A stretch of 64,000 nucleotides of DNA from Candidatus Chlorohelix allophototropha (GTDB taxonomy: Bacteria; Chloroflexota; Chloroflexia; Chloroheliales; Chloroheliaceae), in assembly GCF_030389965.1 (NCBI RefSeq), contig NZ_CP128400.1, forward strand, positions 1,302,001 through 1,366,000, read 5' to 3'. Below are positions 25,440 to 33,808 of the stretch, piece after piece; the first letter of the stretch is position 1, and each line of letters opens with the position of its first letter. The notes below the pieces were generated by a model. It saw nothing but the letters and a program-made list of their open reading frames with translations, was not told the DNA's origin and did no database searches. The translations under genes were made by a program, and so were the position numbers.

Positions 25440-25453
25440 CGAACAAGGGTTCT
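25440..25453 (+). promoter_or_regulatory. Gram-positive-type SOS box upstream of lexA
   Basis: CGAACAAGGGTTCT matches the Bacillus-type LexA operator GAAC-N4-GTTC with its flanking C and T. It is 127 bases before the upstream lexA start (25313) and 289 before the preferred one. It is the only clear full match I found in the window. Confidence 0.65.
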
Positions 25454-25527
25454 TGTCAAGGGTTTTTTTATCCTGATTCCTCAAATTTTATTTCTAGCGT
25501 CAAATGCATTTGAGTGTAACTGAACAA

Positions 25528-25566
25528 GAAAAAAGGCAGAGGCGGATTTTACTCACACCTCTACCT
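25528..25566 (-). terminator. Terminator of sigma/anti-sigma operon
   Basis: On the minus strand AGGTAGAGG pairs with CCTCTGCCT (one G·T) around a 15-base loop, followed by TTTTTTCTT. It lies 39 bases after the anti-sigma-like gene, just before the lexA promoter region (25314-25527), which otherwise holds only the SOS box. Confidence 0.8.
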
Positions 25567-25604
25567 GTGGTTAGTAAGCTCGTTAAGGTATAGTCTAATA
25601 ATTA

Positions 25605-26729
25605 CTACCGAGTAGTAGGTTTAGGGGTTCCGGCACCCTTTATTGTAGTCCTAGGCGTTGTAGTGGTTGTATGAGTTGTACCACTAGGTTTGGGCGTTTC
25701 CGTAATCTGTGGTTTTGTATATTCAGTAGCTTTTTCAGTTTCAGTAACTTTAGGCGTGTCAATATTTCTAGACTTATCAGTAGCATCATCATCTTCAGAG
25801 TCAGTTGTACCAATGGGCTTCTTAGTCGAATCCTCCGATTCGGGTCGTGTAGTTTGTACTGGCACAACTTTTGTTGGTTCGGGCGTTTTTACAGTGACAG
25901 GTTTAGAAGTTGCAGTTTTAATCGGCGCTATCGGCTGCCCTTTATTACTTGTAACAATCGTTGTAGCTGTAGTTGGTACGGTAGTTGTAACCGTAGTATC
26001 GGTTGGTGAAGGCTCAGGTAGTAACTCTGTTGTGGGCTGTGGCACTACAACAACTGGAAGCGTATTTTCAACCGGACTAGGCGAAGGTGTAGTATCTTCA
26101 AATGTTTTATTAGCATTTAAGATATGAACTTCTAAAGCAAACTTAGTACCATTATCTGCAATAACACCCTCTACATAGGTATCTTTCCCAACTTCTAAGA
26201 CTCCATACCTAATAATAGTGGTTTCGGTATAAGTAATCTTTTGATCCTTTATAGTGAGGTTATCAACCTGAACATCTTGTATAGTTCCGGTAATTTCGAA
26301 TCTAGGGGATTGTATTTCAAGTCCTATGCCTGCTCCGAAAACCGTCACGGTCATTATCAGAAGTAAAGAAGCTGCAATGATAGCAGTCTGCGCCTTATTG
26401 AATAACCCACTCCAACTAAACTTGTCAGATTTAGCAGTAGAAGTGCCCACTCGTTTTTTGCTATTTATATCTATTGGTATTATTGGAGGAACAAATGCAT
26501 TATTATTTGTTGGTAACTGCGTAATAAGGCGTGCTTTTAAGGTCGTTAATGCTTCAGGTCGCATACTATGACGAGGAAGCGCCATAATATCTTGCGCAAG
26601 TTCTGCCAAAGGACGAACTTGTGCAGCTTCTTCAGGGTAATATATCAGCACTTGCTTTATACTATTACCCTGTTTTATTTGTGTGATTGTATTGAGTAAT
26701 ACTGCTTCTATTCTATTTTCATCATTCAT
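25605..26729 (-). CDS. Membrane anti-sigma-factor-like protein
   Basis: 374 residues from the ATG at 26729, whose ATGA overlaps the sigma-factor stop. An N-terminal about 75 residues (IKQGNSIKQVLIYYPEEAAQ, VRPLAELAQDIMALP) resembles the domain that precedes the membrane segment in many Chloroflexota/Actinobacteria anti-sigma-like proteins. A membrane helix follows (TAIIAASLLLIMTVTVFGAG, about 130-150), then a small beta domain with GTIQDVQVDNLTIKD and YVEGVIAD that looks DUF5666-like. The last 150 residues are Thr/Pro/Lys-rich, probably an extended wall-spanning stalk. Role inferred: it holds the ECF sigma factor encoded just upstream and senses the envelope. Confidence 0.65.
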   Translation of the reverse strand: MNDENRIEAVLLNTITQIKQGNSIKQVLIYYPEEAAQVRPLAELAQDIMALPRHSMRPEALTTLKARLITQLPTNNNAFVPPIIPIDINSKKRVGTSTAKSDKFSWSGLFNKAQTAIIAASLLLIMTVTVFGAGIGLEIQSPRFEITGTIQDVQVDNLTIKDQKITYTETTIIRYGVLEVGKDTYVEGVIADNGTKFALEVHILNANKTFEDTTPSPSPVENTLPVVVVPQPTTELLPEPSPTDTTVTTTVPTTATTIVTSNKGQPIAPIKTATSKPVTVKTPEPTKVVPVQTTRPESEDSTKKPIGTTDSEDDDATDKSRNIDTPKVTETEKATEYTKPQITETPKPSGTTHTTTTTPRTTIKGAGTPKPTTR

Positions 26730-27373
26730 TGCCGTTGGTTTGACCCCCACCCAAGCCTTGCTTTATCCTCAAAGCTACCTAGTTCATTACCCTTTACCCG
26801 GTCTTCTTCATGGTTCAATAAACGCCGCAGATTTTTAATTGCACGATATTGAAGACTTTTAATAGCTGGTATAGTTTTATCAAGTGCGCTGGCAATTTCA
26901 TCCAAGCTATGACCTTCTACAAGATGTAATATGAGAACTGTTCTCTGATCGTCCGGTAATGCTGTAATTGCTTGTTGCAATTCTTCTCTAATTGCCAGAT
27001 TCTCCGCCAACTCACCTGCATCAGCGGCACTCCATTCACTTTCCCCTGTCACATGCGGGTTTTTGTCCCAATCCACGCCATCTAATGAAACTGCTTGATG
27101 GCGGCTACGTTGCCGCAATGAATTTGCTAGAAAGTTATGGGCGATACGGAATATCCATGCTTTGAAAGGTACTTCTCTTTGTTCATAACTTTCGATTTTT
27201 GTTACGACTCGGCTAAGCGTTTCGCTTACAATGTCCTCAGCTAAAAAATGATCACCGCAATGATAGTAGGCATAGTTATATAGGCGGTGAGCATATTGCT
27301 CCAACAATACACCCACGGCTTCAGCATCGCCCTGTTTCAAGCGAGTAACTAGTTCTAGGTCGCTAAGTTGCAT
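26726..27373 (-). CDS. ECF-type sigma-70 family RNA polymerase sigma factor
   Basis: A 215-residue protein with sigma region 2 (HFLAEDIVSETLSRVV ... FKAWIFRIAHNFLANSLRQR, about residues 44-95) and region 4 (ALPDDQRTVLILHLVEGHSL, DEIASALDKTIPAIKSLQYR, about 140-190). Regions 1.1 and 3 are absent, as expected for the extracytoplasmic-function group. It overlaps the anti-sigma-like gene by four bases (ATGA), so the pair is translationally coupled. The target promoter is unknown. One copy of a 14-base direct repeat lies 15 bases before its start. Confidence 0.9.
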   Translation of the reverse strand: MQLSDLELVTRLKQGDAEAVGVLLEQYAHRLYNYAYYHCGDHFLAEDIVSETLSRVVTKIESYEQREVPFKAWIFRIAHNFLANSLRQRSRHQAVSLDGVDWDKNPHVTGESEWSAADAGELAENLAIREELQQAITALPDDQRTVLILHLVEGHSLDEIASALDKTIPAIKSLQYRAIKNLRRLLNHEEDRVKGNELGSFEDKARLGWGSNQRQ

Positions 27374-27872
27374 CCGCTATGAGTGTTACCTTATCGTAAT
27401 TATCTAGGACACTACTTCTTTTTTGTATGCTAGTTCTATAAATGCTGCTGTTTATGTTTTTTCGCTGATATGACTAGTAATTGTCTAAGTTATATCGAAT
27501 ATAGGGCTTTCCTAAATAGATATAATTCGTTTAGTTACTTCATATATAAGAACACCGCAGGAGGGGAAAAGTAGCGGGTATAAATATGGATTTTTCGATG
27601 AGTTTTAAAAATGAGGGAATAAATGGGGAATGTTATAAAAGAAGAAAGGGTTGCAAGCTTTATAGGCTTTGCATCCCTCTCCTAACAATCTCTCCTCGCT
27701 ATAACTATTGACGTCAGGGGTTGCAAAAAAGTTCCCTCCATTTCGATGAATTTTAAATTATATTCAGACCAGTTCTAACTTGCCACAAAGGGTTATCGGA
27801 TATAAAATAGGTATCAAGATTAGTAATAGACGAAAAAAAACCTTATCGTAATTTCGATTACAGGAGAATACT
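27374..27872. promoter_or_regulatory. 499-base divergent regulatory gap (sigma factor / ppa)
   Basis: No convincing gene. The 14-mer ACCTTATCGTAATT occurs twice in the same orientation, at 27388-27401 and 27840-27853, close to the two divergent start codons. An imperfect hairpin (GGGTTGCAAGC / GCTTTGCATCCC) lies at 27648-27677. A possible 41-codon frame at 27586-27711 lacks a proper ribosome site and is not called. Confidence 0.5.
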
Positions 27873-28400
27873 TTGAAGAGAACGAGTATTGAAGTTATTA
27901 TCGAAATTCCAACGGGTTCGCGCAACAAGTATGAGTTTGACAAAGAACGCAAACTTTTCAAATTGGATCGTGTTCTTTTTTCTTCGGTTCATTATCCGGC
28001 AGACTACGGATATATAGACCAGACTCTTGCTTTAGACGGCGACCCACTTGATGCTTTGGTGTTAATGGATTTTCCTACCTTCCCTGGCTGCGTTATTGAT
28101 ACCCGTCCCATTGGAATTTTGGGAATGCAAGACGAGCAAGGACAAGATGAAAAAATTCTGGCTGTTCCTACTAAGGATCCACGATATCGCCATATTACCA
28201 AACTGGAGCATCTTGGTCCACACTGGTTGAGAGAAATTGAGAACTTCTTTGCTACCTATAAGGCTCTTGAAGACAAATGGACAGAGATGTTAGGTTGGTA
28301 TGACGAAGCGAAAGCTTGGGAAGTTATCGAGGAATGTGAAAAACGATACCAGGATTTTGAAGCGCTAAAAAAGCGCAAAGATACGCATGAGTCGGAATAA
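27873..28400 (+). CDS. ppa: Inorganic pyrophosphatase
   Basis: A 175-residue family I soluble pyrophosphatase hydrolysing PPi released by biosynthesis. Active-site blocks are IEIPTGSRNKYEFDKE, HYPADYGYIDQTL, the metal-binding DGDPLDALVLMDFP, and DEKILAVPTKDPRY. The length is standard for the bacterial hexamer. The start is TTG at 27873 with AGGAG seven bases upstream. It is monocistronic and ends at a strong bidirectional terminator shared with the inositol-phosphate synthase gene. Confidence 0.96.
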   Translation: MKRTSIEVIIEIPTGSRNKYEFDKERKLFKLDRVLFSSVHYPADYGYIDQTLALDGDPLDALVLMDFPTFPGCVIDTRPIGILGMQDEQGQDEKILAVPTKDPRYRHITKLEHLGPHWLREIENFFATYKALEDKWTEMLGWYDEAKAWEVIEECEKRYQDFEALKKRKDTHESE

Positions 28401-28435
28401 AAAAACATCACTGTTTTCTTATTTTACACAGGTAT

Positions 28436-28480
28436 AAAATCAAAAGGACTATGGAATTAATCCACAGTCCTTTTGATTTT
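28436..28480. terminator. Bidirectional terminator (ppa / ino1)
   Basis: Fifteen-base perfect arms (AAAATCAAAAGGACT and its complement) plus an inner TGGA/TCCA pairing, with A and T tracts at the ends so that both strands get a U tract. It lies between convergent genes. Confidence 0.85.
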
Positions 28481-28486
28481 CAGAGC

Positions 28487-29626
28487 TTATTCCTTAACAG
28501 CAGATGTGCTAGGAACAGTAGTGTCGAAAGGAAGGCGAGTATCGTCTTTGCCATCAATGAAATCTTCCACCATACGGCGAGCGATATCATCATGATACTG
28601 TACGGGTGGGCTTTTCATGAAATAGGCGCTAGGTCCGGCGATTGTACCAGCAACGCCACGATCCATAGCTAGCTTAGCGCAACGCAATGCGTCAATTACC
28701 ACACCGGCGCTGTTGGGGCTATCCCATACTTCTAGCTTTACTTCCATTTTGAGAGGCACGTTGCCAAAAGTAGTACCTTCCATACGGATATGGCACCATT
28801 TCTGGTCTTCCAGCCACGGCACATAATCGGAAGGACCGACATGCACGTTTTTCTCTTCCAGATGGGTGTTCTCTAGTTGACTGGTAACGGCATTAGTTTT
28901 GGAAATCTTCTTGCTCTCGAGGCGACTGCGTTCCAACATGTTGTAGAAATCGGTATTGCCACCGAAATTCAACTGGTAGGTACGATCCAGCCTTACACCA
29001 CGTTCCTCAAACAAGCGGGCAAGCATACGGTGAGTAATAGTAGCGCCGACCTGCGATTTGATATCATCGCCAATGATAGGAAGCCCCTTCGCAAGGAAGC
29101 GACGTTGCCAGTATTCTTCACGTCCGATGAATACCGGGATGCAGTTTACGAAAGCACAACCAGCTTCCAAAATTTGCTCTACATACCATTTGGTAGCCAT
29201 TTCGCTGCCAACAGGTAGGTAATTTACTACTACATCAGTCTTAGTTTCTTTCAGAATACGAATAATATCTGCGGTCGGTCCGGGAGCCTTGGTAATAATC
29301 TGGCTCAGATAATGACCCAACCCGTCATGTGTCATGCCTCGATGAACCGGTACGCCAATATGCGGCACATCCGAAAATTTGATAGTGTTGTTTGGTTCAG
29401 CGAAAATTGCTTCACTCAGGTCTTTACCGACCTTGGTGACATTGATGTCGAAAGCGGCGCTAAATTCAATATCGCTTATATGGTATCCGCCGAGGCGTAC
29501 ATGCATTAAGCCGGGGACAAATTCATTGTCCTTGGCATTTTTATAGAATTCTACGCCTTGTACCAGCGAAGAGGCGCAGTTGCCTACGCCAATAATAGCA
29601 ACCCGGATTTTTTTCTTCTCGCCCAA
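28487..29626 (-). CDS. ino1: myo-Inositol-1-phosphate synthase
   Basis: A 379-residue NAD-dependent enzyme that converts glucose 6-phosphate to inositol 1-phosphate. The first residues [19 protein letters not shown] bind [39 protein letters not shown] and [13 protein letters not shown] are the conserved catalytic blocks of the compact prokaryotic type. The product feeds inositol phospholipids, di-myo-inositol phosphate or similar solutes; no partner gene is in the window. A perfect inverted repeat lies 63 bases upstream of the start. Confidence 0.94.
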   Translation of the reverse strand: MGEKKKIRVAIIGVGNCASSLVQGVEFYKNAKDNEFVPGLMHVRLGGYHISDIEFSAAFDINVTKVGKDLSEAIFAEPNNTIKFSDVPHIGVPVHRGMTHDGLGHYLSQIITKAPGPTADIIRILKETKTDVVVNYLPVGSEMATKWYVEQILEAGCAFVNCIPVFIGREEYWQRRFLAKGLPIIGDDIKSQVGATITHRMLARLFEERGVRLDRTYQLNFGGNTDFYNMLERSRLESKKISKTNAVTSQLENTHLEEKNVHVGPSDYVPWLEDQKWCHIRMEGTTFGNVPLKMEVKLEVWDSPNSAGVVIDALRCAKLAMDRGVAGTIAGPSAYFMKSPPVQYHDDIARRMVEDFIDGKDDTRLPFDTTVPSTSAVKE

Positions 29627-29688
29627 GTTTGGTCGCTCCTTAATACATTACTCTCAAATTAACTTCACTTTTCTCAAAAACTCCGATT

Positions 29689-29713
29689 TTAATGCTAGCC
29701 GAGAGAGCATTAA
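29689..29713. repeat. Inverted repeat upstream of ino1
   Basis: TTAATGCT and AGCATTAA, eight perfect pairs with a nine-base centre, in the 272-base divergent gap between ino1 and the ferredoxin gene. Placement suggests an operator. Confidence 0.45.
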
Positions 29714-29804
29714 CATGCCCTAGTTTCACACATAGTTGTCCTTTTTGTCAAATTAACCTCAGGACATTCCAATATACAGTTCCATAACAATTGGATATTG
29801 GATA

Positions 29805-29834
29805 TTGCAAGTGAAAATTGCCAGTTGCTATAAT
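29805..29834 (+). promoter_or_regulatory. Promoter of the ferredoxin gene
   Basis: TTGCAA, 18-base spacer, TATAAT with an extended TG (TGCTATAAT), 64 bases before the ATG at 29899. A short tandem repeat of TTGGATA lies just before it. Confidence 0.6.
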
Positions 29835-29898
29835 TACTACATGCTAACGCTACTTCACAATTCGATAAACTATTAACTTCATATATATTGGATGACAA

Positions 29899-30207
29899 AT
29901 GCCCATCATTACAATCTTACCTTCAGGACAGGAATTAGAAGTGGAACCCGGTTTAACAATTATGGAGGCAGTACTGGCTAAACAGTTAGCTTGGCCTACC
30001 ACTTGTGGCGGTAAAGCTCGATGTACTACATGTGCCTTTGTTTTGATTAAAGGATTTGAGAATGTTTCTCCGATGTCACGTTTAGAGGAACATCAATTGG
30101 CGGTTCGGAAAGGTCGGCATAGCTTAGTTCAAAAGCTACGGTTAGCTTGCCAAACTCGCGTTAAAGGCGATATCACTATTCGCAAGAATTTGCAGGAATT
30201 CTGTTAA
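29899..30207 (+). CDS. 2Fe-2S ferredoxin-type protein
   Basis: A 102-residue plant/adrenodoxin-type ferredoxin. It begins MPIITILPSGQELEVEPGLT. Cluster ligands are in WPTTCGGKARCTTCAF (three Cys) with the fourth in RLACQTRVKG, following a HSLVQKLRLACQ segment as in the family. It acts as a small electron carrier. The redox partner is unknown. Its stop and the stop of the lipoprotein gene at 30210 lie two bases apart on opposite strands. Confidence 0.88.
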   Translation: MPIITILPSGQELEVEPGLTIMEAVLAKQLAWPTTCGGKARCTTCAFVLIKGFENVSPMSRLEEHQLAVRKGRHSLVQKLRLACQTRVKGDITIRKNLQEFC

Positions 30208-30209
30208 AT

Positions 30210-30914
30210 TTACTTCGATAAATTGGTCAGAGTAAAGGTATCCAGAATTTGAACAAACTGCCCACAATATTTTTGACCAAGATCAGGCGAAGCGCTATAG
30301 CTTATTACCCATCCCCGCCCTTGACTGACAAAAGTTATTTGAATAGATTGCGTTTGGGTAGGTTGCGAAGCATTAAATGAGATGACATAGGCTGTGTTAC
30401 CTGCTACGGCTCTTTCTCCTTGCTGGTCTATAGGCAAGGATTTTTGGGTAGCGGTAACTTCCTTTAACTTGCTATCAAAATAAGCTTTTGAGTCAGTAGC
30501 CGGATTGTCGAGTTTCTCGGAAAGGACAAACATAAACGCTCGGCTATTATCCTTATAATCTGCCACTATCAAGTCGCTTTTGAGGTTTCCTGCTGCCTGA
30601 TTTTCCCGTATAGTCCAGTTATCTGGATATGAAAGCGCATACGGGTAGGTATTGGATACAAAAATGCGAAAACCCTGTGGAACTGGTACTGTTTTGTTAG
30701 GTGTAAGACTACCATCTGTGCTAACATTGCTTGATAAGCAATTTGTTAGATTTAAGCGAGGCACATTAGCAATTTCCCCACTATTCTGCGAAGAAACTTC
30801 CTCACTGCAAGCAGACAGAAATATACTTAGGGTTAGAAGTAAAATTAAAACAAAAAGCATTTTACTGAAGGCTTTCGAAGAGATAATTGAGCCTGAATCT
30901 TTTCTTATATGCAT
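30210..30914 (-). CDS. Predicted lipoprotein of unknown function
   Basis: A 234-residue protein. The N terminus has basic residues, then MLFVLILLLTLSIFLSACSE, a lipoprotein signal with the lipobox LSAC, so it should be a membrane-anchored extracytoplasmic protein. The mature part contains FVSNTYPYALSYPDNWTIR and a fold like the PsbP/DUF1795-type domain often found in small bacterial lipoproteins (Y/F-x-YPxxW). That resemblance is weak and no function is claimed. It is transcribed alone, away from the greA leader. Confidence 0.6.
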   Translation of the reverse strand: MHIRKDSGSIISSKAFSKMLFVLILLLTLSIFLSACSEEVSSQNSGEIANVPRLNLTNCLSSNVSTDGSLTPNKTVPVPQGFRIFVSNTYPYALSYPDNWTIRENQAAGNLKSDLIVADYKDNSRAFMFVLSEKLDNPATDSKAYFDSKLKEVTATQKSLPIDQQGERAVAGNTAYVISFNASQPTQTQSIQITFVSQGRGWVISYSASPDLGQKYCGQFVQILDTFTLTNLSK

Positions 30915-31048
30915 TTTAAATATTGAACCCTTTCACTGTTTTTTAATATTTTATCACACCGGAGAATAAGTATATTGCTAAATTAGCCTTGTACCCATGC
31001 GCTACATTGAGGCTACAACTCCTTCTTCGAAAGCACCTTTTACTACTC

Positions 31049-31077
31049 TTTACAAAATACAAAACATTAAATATAAT
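31049..31077 (+). promoter_or_regulatory. Consensus promoter far upstream of greA
   Basis: TTTACA, 17-base spacer, perfect TATAAT. Transcription would start near 31084, about 540 bases before greA and about ten bases before a terminator-like hairpin. No other plus-strand gene lies between 30915 and 31623. Confidence 0.65.
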
Positions 31078-31093
31078 AAATCCGTAAGCATAT

Positions 31094-31143
31094 CGAGAGC
31101 ATGGGGGGTTTACTTTTAACCGCGCTCTCGTTTTTCTTTTTTG
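31094..31143 (+). terminator. Terminator-like hairpin at start of greA leader
   Basis: Arms CGAGAGC / GCTCTCG, an inner GGTT/AACC pairing, and then TTTTTCTTTTTTG. This is a complete intrinsic-terminator signature on the plus strand but with no coding gene before it. It could release a very short RNA or act as an attenuator. Confidence 0.7.
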
Positions 31144-31623
31144 TTGTGAAGTACCTACAAAACCTGATAAATCACTCACAGGTGGTACTATAAATGCAAT
31201 TTCCCTCTTTCCGCAGCAAAACTAACTCCGCGGAACAGGGTGAGCAAAACAAGCAGCTTTACAAATGTTAATTCGGATATCCTGCTGAGGTTAGCCTCAA
31301 CTTCTTCAGTTATAGCCGTGCAGATATATAAAATCTGCAATTGTTAAGTGGCTCAAGGTTGCTCTTATTTCCGATACTATTTGGTAGTGCGAACCAAGCA
31401 GTACCCACTCCCGTTTTCAGATAGCTTCATTGCTATCAAACATGGAGTATATGACCTTTTAGTTAAAAGGCTTTGATTATTAACCCGGTGCTTATGCCAG
31501 GTTTGGTCACTCGCCCTATTGTTTTTTCTCTCTGTTTTTATAGAGAGGAAGACGTGGTGCTGGAAATTGTCGATGTAGATTTTCTTGCACCGTTACTAAA
31601 TTGAGTTTCGAGGAGACTCTTAT
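31144..31623 (+). promoter_or_regulatory. Long structured leader before greA (possible ncRNA)
   Basis: 480 bases without a supported ORF but with several hairpins. These are a GAGG/CCTC stem near 31287, TGCAGAT / ATCTGCA near 31319-31339, GATAGC / GCTATC near 31421-31438, and CTCTCT / AGAGAG just before the greA ribosome site. I could not match it to tmRNA, RNase P, SRP, T-box or a riboswitch class. It is either an untranslated leader or an unidentified RNA. Confidence 0.4.
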
Positions 31624-32097
31624 ATGAGCATAACTGAGCGTACCATTCAGCTTACCGCCGAAGGTAAGGAAAGACTCGAAAAAGAATTGCATCAATTGCG
31701 GACTACTAAACGGGAAGAAATAGCCGAACGTATTCAGCAAGCAAAACACGGTGGTGATATAAGTGAGAGTGGCGAATACGAAGATGCCAAGCAAGAGCAG
31801 GCTATGCTCGAGAAGAAAATCTACGAACTTGAAAATACCCTTAGCAGGGCACAAGTTATCACCCAAACTAATGGTAATACTCAAGCGTGTGTAGGTTGTA
31901 CCGTTAAGATTATTGATGAGGATGGAGAAGAAGAAGTCTACATGCTGGTTAGCTCGGCAGAGGCTAATATAACCGAGAACAAAATCAGCACTGAATCTCC
32001 TCTTGGTGCTGCTATAGTTGGCAAGAAAAAAGGTGATGAAGTTTCCTATAATGCTCGTGTTGGTGTCGTTAAGGTCAAGATAGTCTCTATCGACTAG
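31624..32097 (+). CDS. greA: Transcription elongation factor GreA
   Basis: A 157-residue protein. It stimulates RNA cleavage by backtracked RNA polymerase through its N-terminal coiled coil. The coiled coil reads LTAEGKERLEKELHQL, then IAERIQQAKHGGDISESGEY with the acidic tip EYEDAKQEQAMLE. The C-terminal FKBP-like domain carries GCTVKIIDEDGEEE and SPLGAAIVGKKKGDEV. The length matches the family. GAGGAG precedes the ATG. The unusual feature is its upstream region: a consensus promoter and terminator-like hairpin about 500 bases away. Confidence 0.96.
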   Translation: MSITERTIQLTAEGKERLEKELHQLRTTKREEIAERIQQAKHGGDISESGEYEDAKQEQAMLEKKIYELENTLSRAQVITQTNGNTQACVGCTVKIIDEDGEEEVYMLVSSAEANITENKISTESPLGAAIVGKKKGDEVSYNARVGVVKVKIVSID

Positions 32098-32127
32098 CTT
32101 CCTTATAAATAATTGTAGAAGAAATTG

Positions 32128-32171
32128 AAAGGATTCTGGATTAAACGTCCGGTTTCCTTTTTTGTTATAAT
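32128..32171 (+). terminator. greA terminator overlapping an extended -10 for lysS
   Basis: AAAGGA and TCCTTT arms with an inner TGGA/TCCG pairing, then six T (32128-32163). TGTTATAAT, an extended -10 box, follows directly at 32163-32171, 60 bases before lysS. Both features are short, so each is tentative. Confidence 0.5.
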
Positions 32172-32230
32172 CACACAGGCATCTTACCGTCTGTTATAGC
32201 AAAAAATTAAGAGAAGAGACGAAAAACGTG

Positions 32231-33754
32231 ATGGATTCTTATAGCAGTTTTGAAAATGGAATGCAGTTAAACGAATACCAACGTTTAAGGCTGGATAAAG
32301 TAAAAAAATTCCGGGAATTGGGAATAGACCCTTACCCGCCACGTTTCCTACAACGTACCCATAGCGTTGCGGAAGTCTTGCAAAACTTTGAAGCGTTGCA
32401 AAAAGATGACCATGCCGATCCGCCAGTGCCAGGAGTCTTGGTTGGTGTTTCCGGTCGTCTTATGCTTAAACGCGATAAAAAAGTAGTTTTTGGAGACTTG
32501 ATAGAAGACGGCAACCGTATCCAGATCTATTTGAAAGATGCTCATCTTGAAGCCGGTGAACAGAGTTTGCTACTTTTCAAGGATAGCGTAGATCTCGGTG
32601 ATATTATCGGGGTAGTGGGTAAGCCTTTTATTACCAAAACAGGCGATAAAACTATTGAAGTTCATCAGTGGAATATACTTTCAAAAGCGATTAACCAACC
32701 CCCCGATAAGCATGCCGGTTTACAGGATACTGAGCAACGCTATCGCCAGCGCTATGTTGATCTAATTTCCAACCCAGAAGTGCGCGATGTATTCGTCAAG
32801 CGTAGCCGTATCATTAGCGCAATGCGTAGCTATCTAGATCGTCAAGGCTTCCTTGAGGTGGAAACTCCAACCCTACAACCCTTGTATGGTGGCGCTTCGG
32901 CTCGTCCTTTTGTGACCCATCATAATGCCCTTGACCAAAATTTTTACATGCGTATTGCCGATGAGCTATACCTAAAACGTTTGGTGGCGGGTGGTTTTGG
33001 CAAAGTCTATGAAATTTGTAAAGATTTCCGTAATGAAGGTATTGATGTTCGTCACAATCCTGAATTTACGATGATGGAATGTTATGCTGCCTACTGGGAT
33101 TACAACGATGTGATGAAGTTGGTTGAAGAGATGTTTGCCTATATTGCTCAAGAGGTACTCGGCACGCTCAAAGTTCAGACTCGCGGTTACGAAGTGGATT
33201 TTACGCCACCCTATCGGCGGCTTCAGTTGCGTCAGGCTATCATTGATTATACCGGACTCGATTATGAGCAATATCCTGAGCAGGAAGACCTATATCGCGA
33301 AGTTAAAAAACTGGGTGTGGATGTAGCACCCGATACGGTTTGGCCTAAACTTGTCGATGAAACTCTCAAAACCTTTGTAATTCCCAAGCTGATTCAGCCT
33401 ACATTCCTTTATGATTATCCTGAAAAACTCTCGCCGCTTGCTAAGAAAAAGCCGGGAGTAGCAGGTACAGTCGAAAGATTTCAGCCTTTTATTGCCGGTC
33501 TCGAATGTGGCAACGCTTTTACCGAGTTGAATGACCCGGTTGACCAGCGTGAGCGTTTCCTTGACCAGAAACGCAATCAGGATGCTGGTGACGATGAAGC
33601 TATGCAAATGGATCTCGATTTTATTAACGCCTTGATGTATGGAATGCCACCTACCGGAGGTCTTGGCGTTGGTATTGATCGCCTTTGCATGCTGCTGCTG
33701 GATCAAGCGAGTATTCGCGATGTTATTCTGTTTCCGCAAATGCGCAACCTGTAG
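32231..33754 (+). CDS. lysS: Lysyl-tRNA synthetase (class II)
   Basis: A protein of 507 residues that charges tRNA-Lys. The N-terminal OB-fold anticodon domain covers about residues 60-160 (VSGRLMLKRDKKVVFGDLIE). The class II catalytic domain then shows motif 1 (MRSYLDRQGFLEVETPTLQP), motif 2 (ICKDFRNEGIDVRHNPEFTM) and motif 3 (GLGVGIDRLCMLLLDQ). I start at the ATG at 32231; a GTG immediately before it is also possible. It may have its own promoter (extended -10 at 32163). The methyltransferase gene follows after 54 bases. Confidence 0.97.
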   Translation: MDSYSSFENGMQLNEYQRLRLDKVKKFRELGIDPYPPRFLQRTHSVAEVLQNFEALQKDDHADPPVPGVLVGVSGRLMLKRDKKVVFGDLIEDGNRIQIYLKDAHLEAGEQSLLLFKDSVDLGDIIGVVGKPFITKTGDKTIEVHQWNILSKAINQPPDKHAGLQDTEQRYRQRYVDLISNPEVRDVFVKRSRIISAMRSYLDRQGFLEVETPTLQPLYGGASARPFVTHHNALDQNFYMRIADELYLKRLVAGGFGKVYEICKDFRNEGIDVRHNPEFTMMECYAAYWDYNDVMKLVEEMFAYIAQEVLGTLKVQTRGYEVDFTPPYRRLQLRQAIIDYTGLDYEQYPEQEDLYREVKKLGVDVAPDTVWPKLVDETLKTFVIPKLIQPTFLYDYPEKLSPLAKKKPGVAGTVERFQPFIAGLECGNAFTELNDPVDQRERFLDQKRNQDAGDDEAMQMDLDFINALMYGMPPTGGLGVGIDRLCMLLLDQASIRDVILFPQMRNL

Positions 33755-33808
33755 CATTGAAGTTTACAGCTTGTTAACAATTGCTAGGCTGGTATATCTG
33801 AGGAACTA

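Noticed and set aside
27586-27711. A 41-codon open frame (MDFSMSFKNEGINGECYKRR...) between the sigma factor and ppa, near AGGAGG at 27559
   Set aside because: The AGGAGG lies more than 20 bases from the ATG, and the frame overlaps a hairpin and has no recognisable features.
31180-31200. CAGGTGGTACTATAAA resembling a T-box element before greA-lysS
   Set aside because: It lacks the ACCGCG continuation and the following antiterminator/terminator pair, and the terminator-like hairpin lies upstream of it rather than downstream.
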